A DNA stretch of 64,000 nucleotides from Streptomyces sp. NBC_01408 (GCF_026340255.1 NZ_JAPEPJ010000002.1:496001-560000); one strand, 5' to 3'; shown: positions 16,531-27,869, counted from the stretch's first letter. The notes: generated by a model from the sequence alone, not told the origin. Program-made: numbers and translations.

Positions 16531-17267
16531 TCAGCCCTTGCGGACCGCCCGCAGCCATTCCTTGTTCATCGCGGCGATCGACGGCAGCGGGATGCCCTTC
16601 GGGCAGGCCGTGGCGCACTCGCCGGTCAGGGTGCAGCCGCCGAAGCCCTCCTCGTCCATCCGGGCCACCATGTCCAGTACGCGCGTCTCGCGCTCGGGCG
16701 AACCCTGCGGGAGCACGTTGAGGTGGTTGACCTTGGCGGAGGTGAAGAGCATCGCCGAGCCGTTGGGGCAGGCCGCCACGCACGCTCCGCAGCCGATGCA
16801 CTCGGCGTGCTCGAAGGCGTGGTCGGCGGTGGCCTTGGGCACGGCCGTGGCGTGGGCCTCCGGGGCGGATCCGGTGGGGGCGGTGATGTAGCCGCCGGCC
16901 TGGATGATGCGGTCGAAGGCGCTCCGGTCGACGACGAGGTCCTTGACCACCGGGAAGGCGGCGGCCCGCCAGGGCTCGACGTCGATGGTGTCGCCGTCGG
17001 CGAAGGAGCGCATGTGGAGCTGGCAGGTGGTGGTGCGCTCGGGGCCGTGGGCGTCGCCGTTGATGACGAGGCTGCAGGCGCCGCAGATGCCTTCGCGGCA
17101 GTCGTGGTCGAAGGCGACCGGGTCCTCGCCGCGCAGGATGAGGTCCTCGTTGAGGGTGTCGAGCATCTCCAGGAAGGACATGCCCTCCGAGATCCCGTCG
17201 ACCTCGTACGAGGCCATGTGGCCGGGGGCGTCGGCGCCGCGCTGGCGCCAGACGCGCAGGGTGAGCT

Positions 17268-17271
<4 letters not shown>
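16531..17271 (-). CDS. sdhB: Succinate dehydrogenase/fumarate reductase iron-sulfur subunit
   Basis: A 246-residue SdhB/FrdB-type protein. [2Fe-2S] ligands are C58, C63, C66 (CREGICGAC) and C83. The C-terminal ferredoxin-like domain has [12 protein letters not shown] (C158, C161, C164, C168) and a further group at C213, C219 and C223 ([10 protein letters not shown]), enough for the [4Fe-4S] and [3Fe-4S] centres. It passes electrons from SdhA to the membrane cytochrome. ATG 17271 overlaps the sdhA TGA (ATGA), so translation is coupled. It is the last gene of sdhCAB. Confidence 0.96.
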
Positions 17272-19235
<1,964 letters not shown>

Positions 19236-19237
19236 GG

Positions 19238-19942
19238 TCAGTTCACCACTCCGGTCATGACGGCTACAGGCACGGACACGAAGCCCGCGAAGAGGACGAG
19301 GGCCAGGGCGTTGGCCAGGAACTTGAGCGTCCGCTCGCGCCGGGCGTTGCCCGCGCCGAGGGTCTGGGCGGCGCTCCAGAAGCCGTGCCGGACGTGCAGG
19401 CCGACGGCGGCCATCGCCACGATGTAGATCGCGTTCCCGTACCAGGTGGAGAAGGTGGCCAGGACGTTCTCGTACGGGTGGCCCGCCCAGGCGCGCTCGT
19501 TGACGGTGAGCGTGGTCAGGTCGAGGAGGTGCCAGACGATGAACAGGGCGAGGATGACGCCGCCCCAGCGCATGGTGCGGGTGGCGTAACTCGCGCGGCG
19601 GCGCTTGTGGGCGTACTTCACGGGACGGGCCGCGATGCCACGGCGGCTCAGCTGGTAGGCGGACACCCCGTGCGCGACGACCGCGGCGAGCAGCACCACG
19701 CGGACGATCCACAGCGCCCACTCGTGGTGCAGGAAGGGCGAGCCGAGGGTGCGCAGCCAGTGAGCGTAGCCGTTGAACTCGTCCGCCCCGAAGAAGATCT
19801 TGAGGTTGCCGAACATGTGCACGACGAGGTAGCCGAGCATGATCAAGCCGGACACGGCCATCACGGACTTCTTGCCGACGGACGAGTCCCAGAGCATGCG
19901 CGTGATGGACGGCCGTCGGCCCGTCCGCGTTGCCAGAGCCAT
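19238..19942 (-). CDS. sdhC: Succinate dehydrogenase cytochrome b subunit
   Basis: A 234-residue membrane anchor with five hydrophobic segments (from [16 protein letters not shown] to [17 protein letters not shown]). His residues lie within or beside them ([35 protein letters not shown]) and are able to bind two haems, as in the one-polypeptide diheme b558 type. It conducts electrons to quinone. It is the first gene of the operon. TACCGT ends 7 nt before the ATG with no ribosome binding site, so the mRNA is probably leaderless. Confidence 0.93.
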   Translation of the reverse strand: MALATRTGRRPSITRMLWDSSVGKKSVMAVSGLIMLGYLVVHMFGNLKIFFGADEFNGYAHWLRTLGSPFLHHEWALWIVRVVLLAAVVAHGVSAYQLSRRGIAARPVKYAHKRRRASYATRTMRWGGVILALFIVWHLLDLTTLTVNERAWAGHPYENVLATFSTWYGNAIYIVAMAAVGLHVRHGFWSAAQTLGAGNARRERTLKFLANALALVLFAGFVSVPVAVMTGVVN

Positions 19943-19949
19943 GCCATCG

Positions 19950-19955
19950 ACGGTA
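19950..19955 (-). promoter_or_regulatory. -10 element of sdhC (probable leaderless promoter)
   Basis: The complement reads TACCGT, 7 nt before ATG 19942. A TTGGAC -35-like box (complement of 19975-19980) lies 19 bp upstream of it. Confidence 0.6.
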
Positions 19956-20000
19956 AGGACGAAGGTCCCGAAAGGTCCAAGACATGATGGGGCTCATCTC

Positions 20001-20017
20001 GATAGGGAATGCCTATC
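20001..20017. promoter_or_regulatory. LysR-type palindrome in the sdhC/lysR intergenic region
   Basis: GATAGG-N5-CCTATC is a perfect inverted repeat and contains ATAG-N7-CTAT, the spacing of the LysR-family ATAC-N7-GTAT consensus. Its centre is about 67 bp upstream of the presumed sdhC transcription start (19942) and about 29 bp upstream of the lysR start (20038). These are the usual positions for activation of the target and self-repression. Confidence 0.7.
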
Positions 20018-20025
20018 ACCGCCGC

Positions 20026-20031
20026 TATCCT
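20026..20031 (+). promoter_or_regulatory. -10 element of the lysR gene (probable leaderless promoter)
   Basis: TATCCT ends 6 nt before ATG 20038. The LysR palindrome covers the expected -35 position. Confidence 0.6.
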
Positions 20032-20037
20032 GGGCCG

Positions 20038-20916
20038 ATGCAGTTCCAGCAGCTCCTGTACTTCGTGGCCGTCGCCGAGACCCGGCATTTCACCCGGGCC
20101 GCGGAACGGGTTCACGTGGCCCAGCCCTCGCTCTCCCAGCAGATCAAGGCGCTCGAACGGGAGCTCGGCGCCGAGCTCTTCAGCCGGGCCCGGGGGAACA
20201 TCACGCTCACCGACGCCGGCGAGACGCTCCTTCCCCTGGCCCGGCGGATCCTGGCGGACGCGGACACCGCGCGGCTGGAGGTGCAGGAGCTGGCGCAGCT
20301 GCGCCGCGGGCGGGTGAGGCTGGGCGCCACCCCGAGCGTGTGTACGGGCCTGCTGCCGGCCGTGCTGCGCGCCTTCCACACCGCGCATCCGGGGATCGAG
20401 CTGCTGATCGAGGAGAGCGGTTCCCTCGACCTGGTACGGGAACTGGCGCGCGGGGCCCTGGACCTGGCCCTGATCGCGCTGCCGCTGCCGCCCTCGGCTC
20501 CCGCATTGACCACGGTGGAGCTGCTGACGGAGGACCTGGTGGTGGTCTCCTCGGCGGAGCTGCCGGCGCCTGGCGGGGGCGGGGCGCTGACCATTTCCGG
20601 GCTGCGCGACGAGCCGATGGTGATGTTCCGCCACGGCTACGACCTGCGGGAGCTGACCGTGACGGCCTGTCGCGCGGAGGGCTTCGAGCCGGTGTTCACC
20701 GTGGAGGGCGGCGAGATGGACGCGGTGCTGGGCTTCGTACGGGCGGGGCTCGGCATCGCGGTGGTCCCGGCGATGGTGGTGGACCACGCCGGCCCGGGCT
20801 TGCGGGCCACCCCCCTCGCGGGCTCCCCCCTGCGCCGCACGATCGCCCTGGCGCACCGCACGGACGTGGCGCCCCCGCGCGCGGCACGCGAGCTGAAGCG
20901 CATCCTGGTCGGCTGA
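20038..20916 (+). CDS. LysR-family regulator, divergent from sdhCAB
   Basis: A 292-residue LysR-type regulator. The N-terminal winged helix-turn-helix reads FVAVAETRHFTRAAERVHVAQPSLSQQIKALE. The effector domain includes LRRGRVRLGATPSVCTGLLPAVL and LGIAVVPAMVV. ATG 20038 is chosen over the longer frame from 19984 because it starts exactly at the family N-terminus and has a correctly spaced -10. The divergent placement with a shared palindrome indicates that it controls sdhCAB; the effector is unknown, though a citric-acid-cycle acid is a natural guess. Confidence 0.92.
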   Translation: MQFQQLLYFVAVAETRHFTRAAERVHVAQPSLSQQIKALERELGAELFSRARGNITLTDAGETLLPLARRILADADTARLEVQELAQLRRGRVRLGATPSVCTGLLPAVLRAFHTAHPGIELLIEESGSLDLVRELARGALDLALIALPLPPSAPALTTVELLTEDLVVVSSAELPAPGGGGALTISGLRDEPMVMFRHGYDLRELTVTACRAEGFEPVFTVEGGEMDAVLGFVRAGLGIAVVPAMVVDHAGPGLRATPLAGSPLRRTIALAHRTDVAPPRAARELKRILVG

Positions 20917-20957
20917 CCGGCGCGGCCACGCGGTCCGGCTGGCCGGGCCCGGCGCGG

Positions 20958-21602
20958 TCAGGCGGTGCGTATGGACAGGGCCCGGTCGAGCCCGTCGGCG
21001 AGCATCCCGAAGGCTCCGTCGGCGTCGGTCACGGCCGCCGGGTAGGCCTCGTCGGCACTGCGGCCGGCATCGATCCGGCGGTAGTTCTCCCGGCCCAGCT
21101 CCTGGCGGACCGTCACCAGGTGCAGCGCAGCGAGTCGGGCGGTGAGCGGGGGCGTGGACTCGGCTTCGAGCACCGCCGCGAGCAGCTCCACCTCACGGGC
21201 GCTGTAGAGGGCGATGCGCGACTCCAGGCTCGCGGTGGAGTAGAGCAGCCGCTGGAACGCGAGGACCCCGGGATGGTCGCAGAGCCCGGTGATGGGGTCC
21301 CGCCGGTCGAGGGCGGCGAGGAAGTGCGCGTGGACGGCCCGGACCGGCCCCTGCCCGGCCGGCCGGTCGCGCACGATGCATGCCGCCTCGTCCTGATGGT
21401 CGGCGAATCTGTCCAGCACCAGGTCCTCCTTGCTCGGGAAGTACCGGAAGAGGGTGGGTTTGGAAACCTCCGCCGCCGCGGCGACATCGGCCACCGAGAC
21501 GGCATCGAAGCCCCGTTCCAGGAAGAGCTCCAGCGCCGTGGCCGCCAGTCGGCGACGCGTACGCAGCTTCTTGTTCTCGCGCAGACCCGTCGTGTTGTCC
21601 AT
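20958..21602 (-). CDS. TetR-family repressor
   Basis: A 214-residue TetR-type protein. The N-terminal DNA-binding domain spans about residues 15-65 (RRRLAATALELFLERGFDAVSVADVAAAAEVSKPTLFRYF, quoted here as one domain region). The C-terminal ligand domain is not diagnostic. It is divergent from the FAD monooxygenase with a palindrome between them, so it probably represses itself and that gene. It is convergent with lysR (41-bp gap). TAGGGT ends 7 nt before its ATG, pointing to leaderless translation. Confidence 0.9.
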   Translation of the reverse strand: MDNTTGLRENKKLRTRRRLAATALELFLERGFDAVSVADVAAAAEVSKPTLFRYFPSKEDLVLDRFADHQDEAACIVRDRPAGQGPVRAVHAHFLAALDRRDPITGLCDHPGVLAFQRLLYSTASLESRIALYSAREVELLAAVLEAESTPPLTARLAALHLVTVRQELGRENYRRIDAGRSADEAYPAAVTDADGAFGMLADGLDRALSIRTA

Positions 21603-21609
21603 GCCTCAC

Positions 21610-21615
21610 ACCCTA
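21610..21615 (-). promoter_or_regulatory. -10 element of tetR (probable leaderless promoter)
   Basis: The complement reads TAGGGT, 7 nt before ATG 21602. The palindrome at 21633-21648 begins where its -35 should lie. Confidence 0.6.
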
Positions 21616-21632
21616 GCACGAATACGTGACCG

Positions 21633-21648
21633 GGTTAATTTTTTAACC
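21633..21648. promoter_or_regulatory. Palindromic operator candidate between tetR and the monooxygenase gene
   Basis: GGTTAA-TTTT-TTAACC is a perfect 16-bp palindrome in an AT-rich patch. ACCGGGTT also occurs twice as a direct repeat, 17 bp apart (21629-21636 and 21646-21653). The palindrome overlaps the tetR -35 position. Confidence 0.65.
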
Positions 21649-21710
21649 GGGTTGCTTTTTTGCTCGGGAGCCGCTTTCCTTGAGGCATCAACGCGACGAG
21701 AGGACTTCCG

Positions 21711-22778
21711 ATGACCGACGTAGTGATCGCGGGCTCCGGCCCCACCGGACTCACCCTGGCCTGCGACCTCGCCCGCCGCGGCGTCGGCGTACGGATCCTT
21801 GAGCAACGCGCGGCCCCGCACCGCGAATCCCGGGGGAAGGGCCTCACGCCGGACAGCATCGAGGCCTTCGGGCCGCTGGGGGTGGCCGAGCGCATGACGG
21901 CCGTCGGCCGCACGGGGGTGACCCTCCGCAAGTACTTCGACGGCGCGCACATCAGCGACACCGCCGTCGGCGACGGGCTGCTCATCGGCCAGTGGCAGGT
22001 CGAGGAGGTGCTGCGCGAACGGCTCGCGGAGTTCGGCGTACAGGTCGAGTACGGGGCCCGCCTGGCCGGGATCAGCCAGGATGCGGCGGGGGTGACCGCA
22101 CGGCTCGCGGACGGCCGGGCTGTCCGGAGCCGCTATCTCGCCGGCTGCGACGGCGGCCGCAGCACGACCCGCGGGCTCCTCGGGATCCCCTTCGAGGGGA
22201 GCACGGCCGAGGAGGAGGTCATGCTGCTGGGGGACGTGGCGGCGCCGGGGCTGAGCCGGGAGTTCTGGCACCAGTGGTTCACCTCGGACGGCGGCGGCGT
22301 GCTGCTGTGCCCGATACCGGGGACGGAGAGCTTCCAGCTCCAGGCCTCGCGGGAGCTGGACGACCGGGGTGAGCCGCTGCCACCCTCGCTGGAGAGTTTC
22401 CAGAGGCTCTTCGACCGGCACGCCCGGATGCCCGGGATTCTGCTGGCGGAGCCCACCTGGCTGTCGTCCTGGCGGGTCAACGTCCGCATGGCCGCCCGGA
22501 TACGGGAGGGCCGGGCCTTCCTCGCCGGAGACGCGGCGCACGTCCACCCCATAGCCGGCGGACTCGGCATGAACACCGGCATCCAGGACGCGACCGCCCT
22601 CGGCCGGGCCCTGGCCGCCGCGCTCACCGGGCAGGCCGGGGAGCGGGTACTCGACGCCTACGAGGCGGAGCGCCTGCCGGTGGCGGAGGCGCTGCTGGCG
22701 GACACCACACGGCGGATGGAGCGGGTGCTGGCAGCGGTACGCGAGCCGGGCGTCGGGACGGAGGCAGGCCTGGACTGA
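21711..22778 (+). CDS. FAD-dependent monooxygenase (PHBH-type)
   Basis: A 355-residue flavoprotein hydroxylase. GSGPTGLTLACDLARRG binds the FAD ADP moiety at residues 8-24, CDGGRSTTR is the DG motif that contacts FAD and NADPH, and AFLAGDAAHVHPIAGGLGMN is the GD motif. It belongs to the aromatic or antibiotic hydroxylase group and lacks the C-terminal thioredoxin-like domain of longer members, so it is compact. GAGGA lies 6 nt before ATG 21711. The divergent TetR suggests induction by a small molecule, possibly its substrate; Rox-like drug inactivation is possible but unproven. Confidence 0.88.
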   Translation: MTDVVIAGSGPTGLTLACDLARRGVGVRILEQRAAPHRESRGKGLTPDSIEAFGPLGVAERMTAVGRTGVTLRKYFDGAHISDTAVGDGLLIGQWQVEEVLRERLAEFGVQVEYGARLAGISQDAAGVTARLADGRAVRSRYLAGCDGGRSTTRGLLGIPFEGSTAEEEVMLLGDVAAPGLSREFWHQWFTSDGGGVLLCPIPGTESFQLQASRELDDRGEPLPPSLESFQRLFDRHARMPGILLAEPTWLSSWRVNVRMAARIREGRAFLAGDAAHVHPIAGGLGMNTGIQDATALGRALAAALTGQAGERVLDAYEAERLPVAEALLADTTRRMERVLAAVREPGVGTEAGLD

Positions 22779-22809
22779 CCGGCCCGGGCACGCGGGACCC
22801 GGGCCGGTC
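22777..22809 (+). terminator. Strong hairpin at the monooxygenase stop codon
   Basis: GACCGGCCCGGG (22777-22788) pairs perfectly with CCCGGGCCGGTC (22798-22809) across a 9-nt loop. It begins within the TGA of the upstream gene and faces the convergent rmdA-type gene. There is no U-tract, as is common for high-GC actinobacterial terminators. Confidence 0.65.
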
Positions 22810-22880
22810 ACGGGACCCGGCCGCAGGCGCGCCTTGGCAGGCGGGGGCGGCCGGGACGGGGTGCGGGGCGGTGAGCCGCG

Positions 22881-25136
22881 TCAGGAAGGGGTGGGCACCG
22901 CGTCCGAGAGGGACAGGGTGTGGATGCGGTCGGGGGCGCCGGGGCGGGCGTAGTACCAGCCTTGGGCCGTGTCGCAACCGAGGGCGCGCAGTTGGGCCGC
23001 CTGGACACCGGTCTCCACGCCCTCGACCGTGACGGCGAGTTCGAGGCTGTGTGCCAGGGCGACGATGCCCTCCACGATCTTGACGTCGACCGGGTTGGCC
23101 GGCTGCTGCTGCATCCCCTGGGTGAAGGAGCGGTCCAGCTTCAGGACGCTGACCGGCAGGCGGCGCAGGTTGGCGAGGTTCGAGTAGCCCGTGCCGAAGT
23201 CGTCGAGCGCGATGTCCACGCCGAGGGCGGCGAGGCGGCGCAGCGGTTCGAGGAGTTCGTCGTCGGCGCCGATCAGGGCCGACTCGGTGACCTCCAGGCA
23301 CAGCGCGCCGGGGGCGAGGCCGGACTTCTCCAGCACGGCCACGGTGTCGGCGACCAGGCCCGGGTGGTGCAGCTGGGTCGGCGAAAGGTTGACGTTGATC
23401 CGCAGGGACGCCCCGCCGTGCTGGCGCTGCCAGTTGCGGGCCTGGCGGACGGACTCCTCCAGGACCCACCGGCCGAGGGGCACGATCAGCCCGGTGCGCT
23501 CGGCGAGCGGGATGAAGCGGTCCGGGCCGAGGACCCCGTACTGCGGGTGCGACCAGCGCACCAGCGCCTCGGCGCCGTGCACGCTGCCGTCGTGCATGTG
23601 CACGAGTGGCTGGTACTCGATGAAGAACTCGCCGCGTTCCAGCGCCGCGGGCAGGGCGTTGGTCAGGCCGTGCCGGGTGATGGCGCGGGCGTCGGCCTCG
23701 GCGTCGGCGAATTCGAAGCGGTTGCCGCCGGCCGCCTTCGCCCGGTACATCGTGATGTCCGCGCTGCGCAGGACCTCCGCCGGCGTGCGCTCCCTGGCCC
23801 GGCCCTCGACGATGCCGATGCTGCCGCGGACCGTCAGCTCGCGGCCCTCCAGCCGGATCGGCGTGGAGAGGGCGGAGAGGATGCGGACCGCGAGGTCCGT
23901 CACCTTCTCCTCGGTGTCCGAGGTCTCCTCGGAGTCCGAGCCGGTGGTCAGTGCCACGAACTCGTCCCCGCCCAGCCGGGCGACCACCTCGCCGGGACCG
24001 GTCGCGCAGCTCTGCAGACGGTCGGCGACCTCCACCAGCAGCCGGTCCCCCGCCGAGTGGCCGAGGCTGTCGTTGACCGCCTTGAAGCCGTCGAGGTCGA
24101 GGTAGCACAGGCCGAAGCGACTGTCCCCGGTCCCGCTCAGCGCCTTCTCCAGCCGTTCGAAGAACAGCGTCCGGTTGGGCAGCCCGGTCAGCGCGTCGTG
24201 GGTGGCCTCGTAGCGCAGGCGCAGGTTCAGCAGCCGGCGTTCGGTGGTGTCCTCCATCAGGGCCAGCTGGTACCGCGGCACGCCGTCGGCATCCCGCAGA
24301 AGCGACACCGTCAGGTTCGTCCACAGGACGGTGCCGTCGTGCCGGTAGTACGGCTTCTCCACGCGGTAGCTGTCGCGCTCGCCGCGGACCAGTTCGCCGT
24401 ACATCCGCCAGACGTGCGGGGTGTCGTCGGGGTGTCCCCACTCGCTGACGTTGCGGCTGCGGACGTGCCCCTCCAGGCCGCCGAACATCTGCAGCAGCGC
24501 GTCGTTGGCCTCCAGCACGTTGCCGTCCAGGTCGGCTATGCCGATGCCGACCGCCGCGCCCTCGAAGACGGCCCGGAAGCGTTCCTCGCTGGCGTGCAGG
24601 GCCTGCTGGGCGTCGATCCGGGCGGTCAGCGCCGAGCGGGCGATGGCCTCCTGCTCCCGGAGGGTCCGCTCGCGCAGGGCGCGGGCGAATCCCGCCGCGA
24701 TCCCGTGCTGGAGCCGGGCGCAGCGGGACCGGGACTCCTCGGCGCCCCCGGAACCCGGGCAGTCGGGGCTCGGGGAGCCGCAGTAGAGCACCAGGTACGA
24801 CTCAATCACGCCGAGGGTGCCGGCCAGGGCCTCGGGATCGGTGCAGTGCACGGCGACCAGTTCCGCCCCGACCCGCTGGCCGACGGCGGCGTCGAAGCGC
24901 CGCGCGTGCAGGGCCTCGGTGAGGGTCCGGGTCAGCGGTACGAGGTGCCGTTCGAACTCGACGCGGGTCAGCGAGGTCGCCGTGACCGGAAAGATCGCCC
25001 GCCCCCAGATGGTCGCGAAGCGGGCGATCCGGTCCTCCAGGCCGCCCTGCGGGCCGGCCGCGGGTCCGGGTTCCGGTGCCGGGCCGGGCTCCGCCGCGGC
25101 CTGCGGCGAACCAGCCGTCTGTGCCGGGAGTCTCAC
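22881..25136 (-). CDS. rmdA: RmdA-type PAS-GGDEF-EAL cyclic-di-GMP protein
   Basis: A 751-residue soluble protein with a Pro-rich N-terminus, an uncharacterised helical region (30-180), a PAS domain (about 183-300), GGDEF (about 310-475; GGDEF at 389-393) and EAL (about 490-740; EAL at 523-525, DDFGTG 645-650, EGVET 705-709). Both catalytic signatures are intact, so it could make and degrade cyclic-di-GMP. No RxxD inhibitory site precedes GGDEF (the four residues are GPGE). The layout and its place near sdhCAB match S. coelicolor RmdA (SCO0928, from memory), which affects development. GTG 25136 overlaps the TGA of the upstream methyltransferase gene. Confidence 0.88.
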   Translation of the reverse strand: MRLPAQTAGSPQAAAEPGPAPEPGPAAGPQGGLEDRIARFATIWGRAIFPVTATSLTRVEFERHLVPLTRTLTEALHARRFDAAVGQRVGAELVAVHCTDPEALAGTLGVIESYLVLYCGSPSPDCPGSGGAEESRSRCARLQHGIAAGFARALRERTLREQEAIARSALTARIDAQQALHASEERFRAVFEGAAVGIGIADLDGNVLEANDALLQMFGGLEGHVRSRNVSEWGHPDDTPHVWRMYGELVRGERDSYRVEKPYYRHDGTVLWTNLTVSLLRDADGVPRYQLALMEDTTERRLLNLRLRYEATHDALTGLPNRTLFFERLEKALSGTGDSRFGLCYLDLDGFKAVNDSLGHSAGDRLLVEVADRLQSCATGPGEVVARLGGDEFVALTTGSDSEETSDTEEKVTDLAVRILSALSTPIRLEGRELTVRGSIGIVEGRARERTPAEVLRSADITMYRAKAAGGNRFEFADAEADARAITRHGLTNALPAALERGEFFIEYQPLVHMHDGSVHGAEALVRWSHPQYGVLGPDRFIPLAERTGLIVPLGRWVLEESVRQARNWQRQHGGASLRINVNLSPTQLHHPGLVADTVAVLEKSGLAPGALCLEVTESALIGADDELLEPLRRLAALGVDIALDDFGTGYSNLANLRRLPVSVLKLDRSFTQGMQQQPANPVDVKIVEGIVALAHSLELAVTVEGVETGVQAAQLRALGCDTAQGWYYARPGAPDRIHTLSLSDAVPTPS

Positions 25137-25963
25137 GCCTTGCGTCCCACTCCGCCGAAGCCCGAGAAGGCGTACGGGTCCTCCTGCGCCTCGCCGTCGT
25201 CCGAGGCCTCGGGGGCGTCGGGCCGCCAGTTGGGCATGGCCACCAGACCGGGCTCCAGCAGCTCGAAGCCGTCGAAGAAGCGGCTGACGTGCTCACGGCT
25301 GCGCATGACGAGGGGGTTGCGGATGTCCCGGTACACGCCGACGGTTCCGCCCACCTCCTCCTCCGTGAGCGGGATCCCCTCGTACGAGGCGTGGGTGAGG
25401 ATCAACAGGCTGCCGGGAGCAAGCGCGTCGCGCAGCTGGGCGACGGCGGCGTACGGCTCGTCCGCGTCCTCCAGGAAGTGCAGCACGGCGACGAGCAGCA
25501 GGGCGACGGGACGGTCGAGGTCGAGCAGCTGCCGCACCTCGGGGGAGTTCAGGATGTCCTGCGGCTTGCGGAGGTCGGCCGCGACGACACCGGTGCGGTC
25601 GTCGCCGCCGAGGACGGCCTGGCTGTGCGCGACGGCCACCGGGTCGTGGTCGACGTAGACCACGCGCGCCTCGGGGCTGGCGGCACGGGCGATCTCGTGG
25701 ACGTTGCCGAAGGTGGGGATGCCGGAGCCGATGTCCAGGAACTGGGTGACGCCCTCGGCCACGGCGTGCCGGACGGCGCGGCGCATGAATGCCCGGTTGG
25801 CCTGCATGATCTTGGGCAGGCCCGGCATGAATTCCATGGCCCGGCGGGCCGCCTGGCGGTCGACCTCGAAGTTGTGCGAGCCGCCCAGGTAGTAATCGTA
25901 GATGCGGGACACGCTCGGCACCGATATGTCGATGCCTGGCGGGGCCCAGGCGGGGCGCTCCAT
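25133..25963 (-). CDS. SAM-dependent methyltransferase (DUF574/PF04672 family)
   Basis: A 276-residue protein of the actinobacterial SAM methyltransferase family once called DUF574. It shows SVSRIYDYYLGGSHNFEVDR, QANRAFMRRAVRHAVAEGVTQFLDIGSGIPT (SAM loop) and the family segment LLVAVLHFL. These proteins are abundant in Streptomyces and their substrates are mostly unknown. GGAGA 5 nt before ATG 25963 selects this start over a 31-codon-longer frame. Its TGA overlaps the rmdA GTG (GTGA at 25133-25136), so the two proteins are translationally coupled. Confidence 0.9.
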   Translation of the reverse strand: MERPAWAPPGIDISVPSVSRIYDYYLGGSHNFEVDRQAARRAMEFMPGLPKIMQANRAFMRRAVRHAVAEGVTQFLDIGSGIPTFGNVHEIARAASPEARVVYVDHDPVAVAHSQAVLGGDDRTGVVAADLRKPQDILNSPEVRQLLDLDRPVALLLVAVLHFLEDADEPYAAVAQLRDALAPGSLLILTHASYEGIPLTEEEVGGTVGVYRDIRNPLVMRSREHVSRFFDGFELLEPGLVAMPNWRPDAPEASDDGEAQEDPYAFSGFGGVGRKA

Positions 25964-26289
25964 CGGGTCTCCAAGCCTTGTTGCTGCGGTGGTCCGTCCT
26001 GGATCGGACTCCTGTCCGAGCCGAATGTACTGATCATTTCCCAACGGGGCGAGCAAAAGCGGAAATTGGCGATCCGTTCTTCGTCACACACCAAAGCCCC
26101 CTGGCGCCCCCTTCGGGCACAATGATCGATACCGACAAATCCCTTTTGGGAATTGACCGACAGGCGATCAGGCGTGGTCGCGGACCGGTCCAGGATTGGC
26201 TCAAACCTCTACGGTGAGCACGCCACCCGTTCAGGCGAACCAGGGCCGAGCCCCGCGTGCGCGGACACCCGCGGCCCCATGATCCCCGG
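25964..26289. other. 326-bp intergenic region, no gene seen
   Basis: It separates the divergent methyltransferase/rmdA pair from the proline-rich secreted protein gene. It is less GC-rich than its surroundings and should hold both promoters. The complement of 26025-26030 reads TACATT, a possible -10 for the methyltransferase gene, and TACGGT at 26210-26215 is a possible -10 on the plus strand. AATCCCTTTTGGGAATT near 26139-26155 is a short imperfect palindrome. No convincing reading frame is present. Confidence 0.5.
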
Positions 26290-27036
<747 letters not shown>

Positions 27037-27072
27037 CCACGGCGCTCCATCTGCAACCGATTGGGAGTCATC

Positions 27073-27843
27073 TTGTCGGAATGGCTCGTTCTGTCCATCG
27101 CGATGGCCGCGGCCTGTGCCGTGGTGCTGTCCATCGCCTTCTTCAACCACCGCCGGATCGGCGAGGACGACGATCCGAACGAAACCCCCGACGTCATCGA
27201 GTACATGACGATGATGATCGGAGTGATCTACGCGATCGTGCTGGGCCTGGCGATCGCGGGCGTCTGGGAGGGCCGCGGGGCCGCCCAGGAACACGTACGC
27301 CAGGAGGCCCAGGCCCTGCACGAGATCAGCGTCCGCGCCGAGGTCTACCCGGCCGAGGTGCGGCAGAAGATCCGCTCCGACGTCGACGCGTACGTGACGC
27401 ACGTGGTGGACACCGAGTGGAAACAGATGGCCGACCACGGCAGACTCACCGACCGCGGCGGGGAGCTGCTGGAACGTATCCGCCGGGACGTCACCGACTA
27501 CGAGCCGCAGACCGACCACGAGGGGCAGGCGTACCAGCCGCTGGTCGACCAGGTCGCTGCGGTGGACGACTCCCGCAGTGCGCGCGGCCTGGGTGCCGGG
27601 GCCACCATGCCGGGGGTGGTGTGGTTCGGGCTGATCGCCGGGGCCCTGGTGACGGTGGGCCTGATCTTCACCCTGCAGATCCGGCGGTCGTTCCGCGAGT
27701 TGCTGCTGGCCGGCCTGTTCAGCGCGCTCATCGCGTTCCTGCTGTTCCTGATCTGGGACTTCGACGCCCCGTTCGGCCGGGGCATCTCGGCCACCGCCGA
27801 GCCGTTCCTCGCGCAGTTCCCGCATCTGGGTCTCGGCGGCTGA
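27073..27843 (+). CDS. DUF4239 membrane protein
   Basis: A 256-residue membrane protein of the bestrophin-like DUF4239 family. Two N-terminal hydrophobic segments (WLVLSIAMAAACAVVLSIAFF and IGVIYAIVLGLAIAGVW) flank an acidic loop. A roughly 100-residue soluble helical part follows, then two C-terminal segments (VVWFGLIAGALVTVGLIF and LFSALIAFLLFLIW). The function is unknown. TTG 27073 is chosen because GGGAG (27063-27067) lies 5 nt before it; a longer frame from TTG 27061 would contain that site. It follows the Pro-rich gene by 36 bp and may be co-transcribed. Confidence 0.85.
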   Translation: MSEWLVLSIAMAAACAVVLSIAFFNHRRIGEDDDPNETPDVIEYMTMMIGVIYAIVLGLAIAGVWEGRGAAQEHVRQEAQALHEISVRAEVYPAEVRQKIRSDVDAYVTHVVDTEWKQMADHGRLTDRGGELLERIRRDVTDYEPQTDHEGQAYQPLVDQVAAVDDSRSARGLGAGATMPGVVWFGLIAGALVTVGLIFTLQIRRSFRELLLAGLFSALIAFLLFLIWDFDAPFGRGISATAEPFLAQFPHLGLGG

Positions 27844-27869
27844 GGACCGCCCGGACCAGCGGCCCGCCA

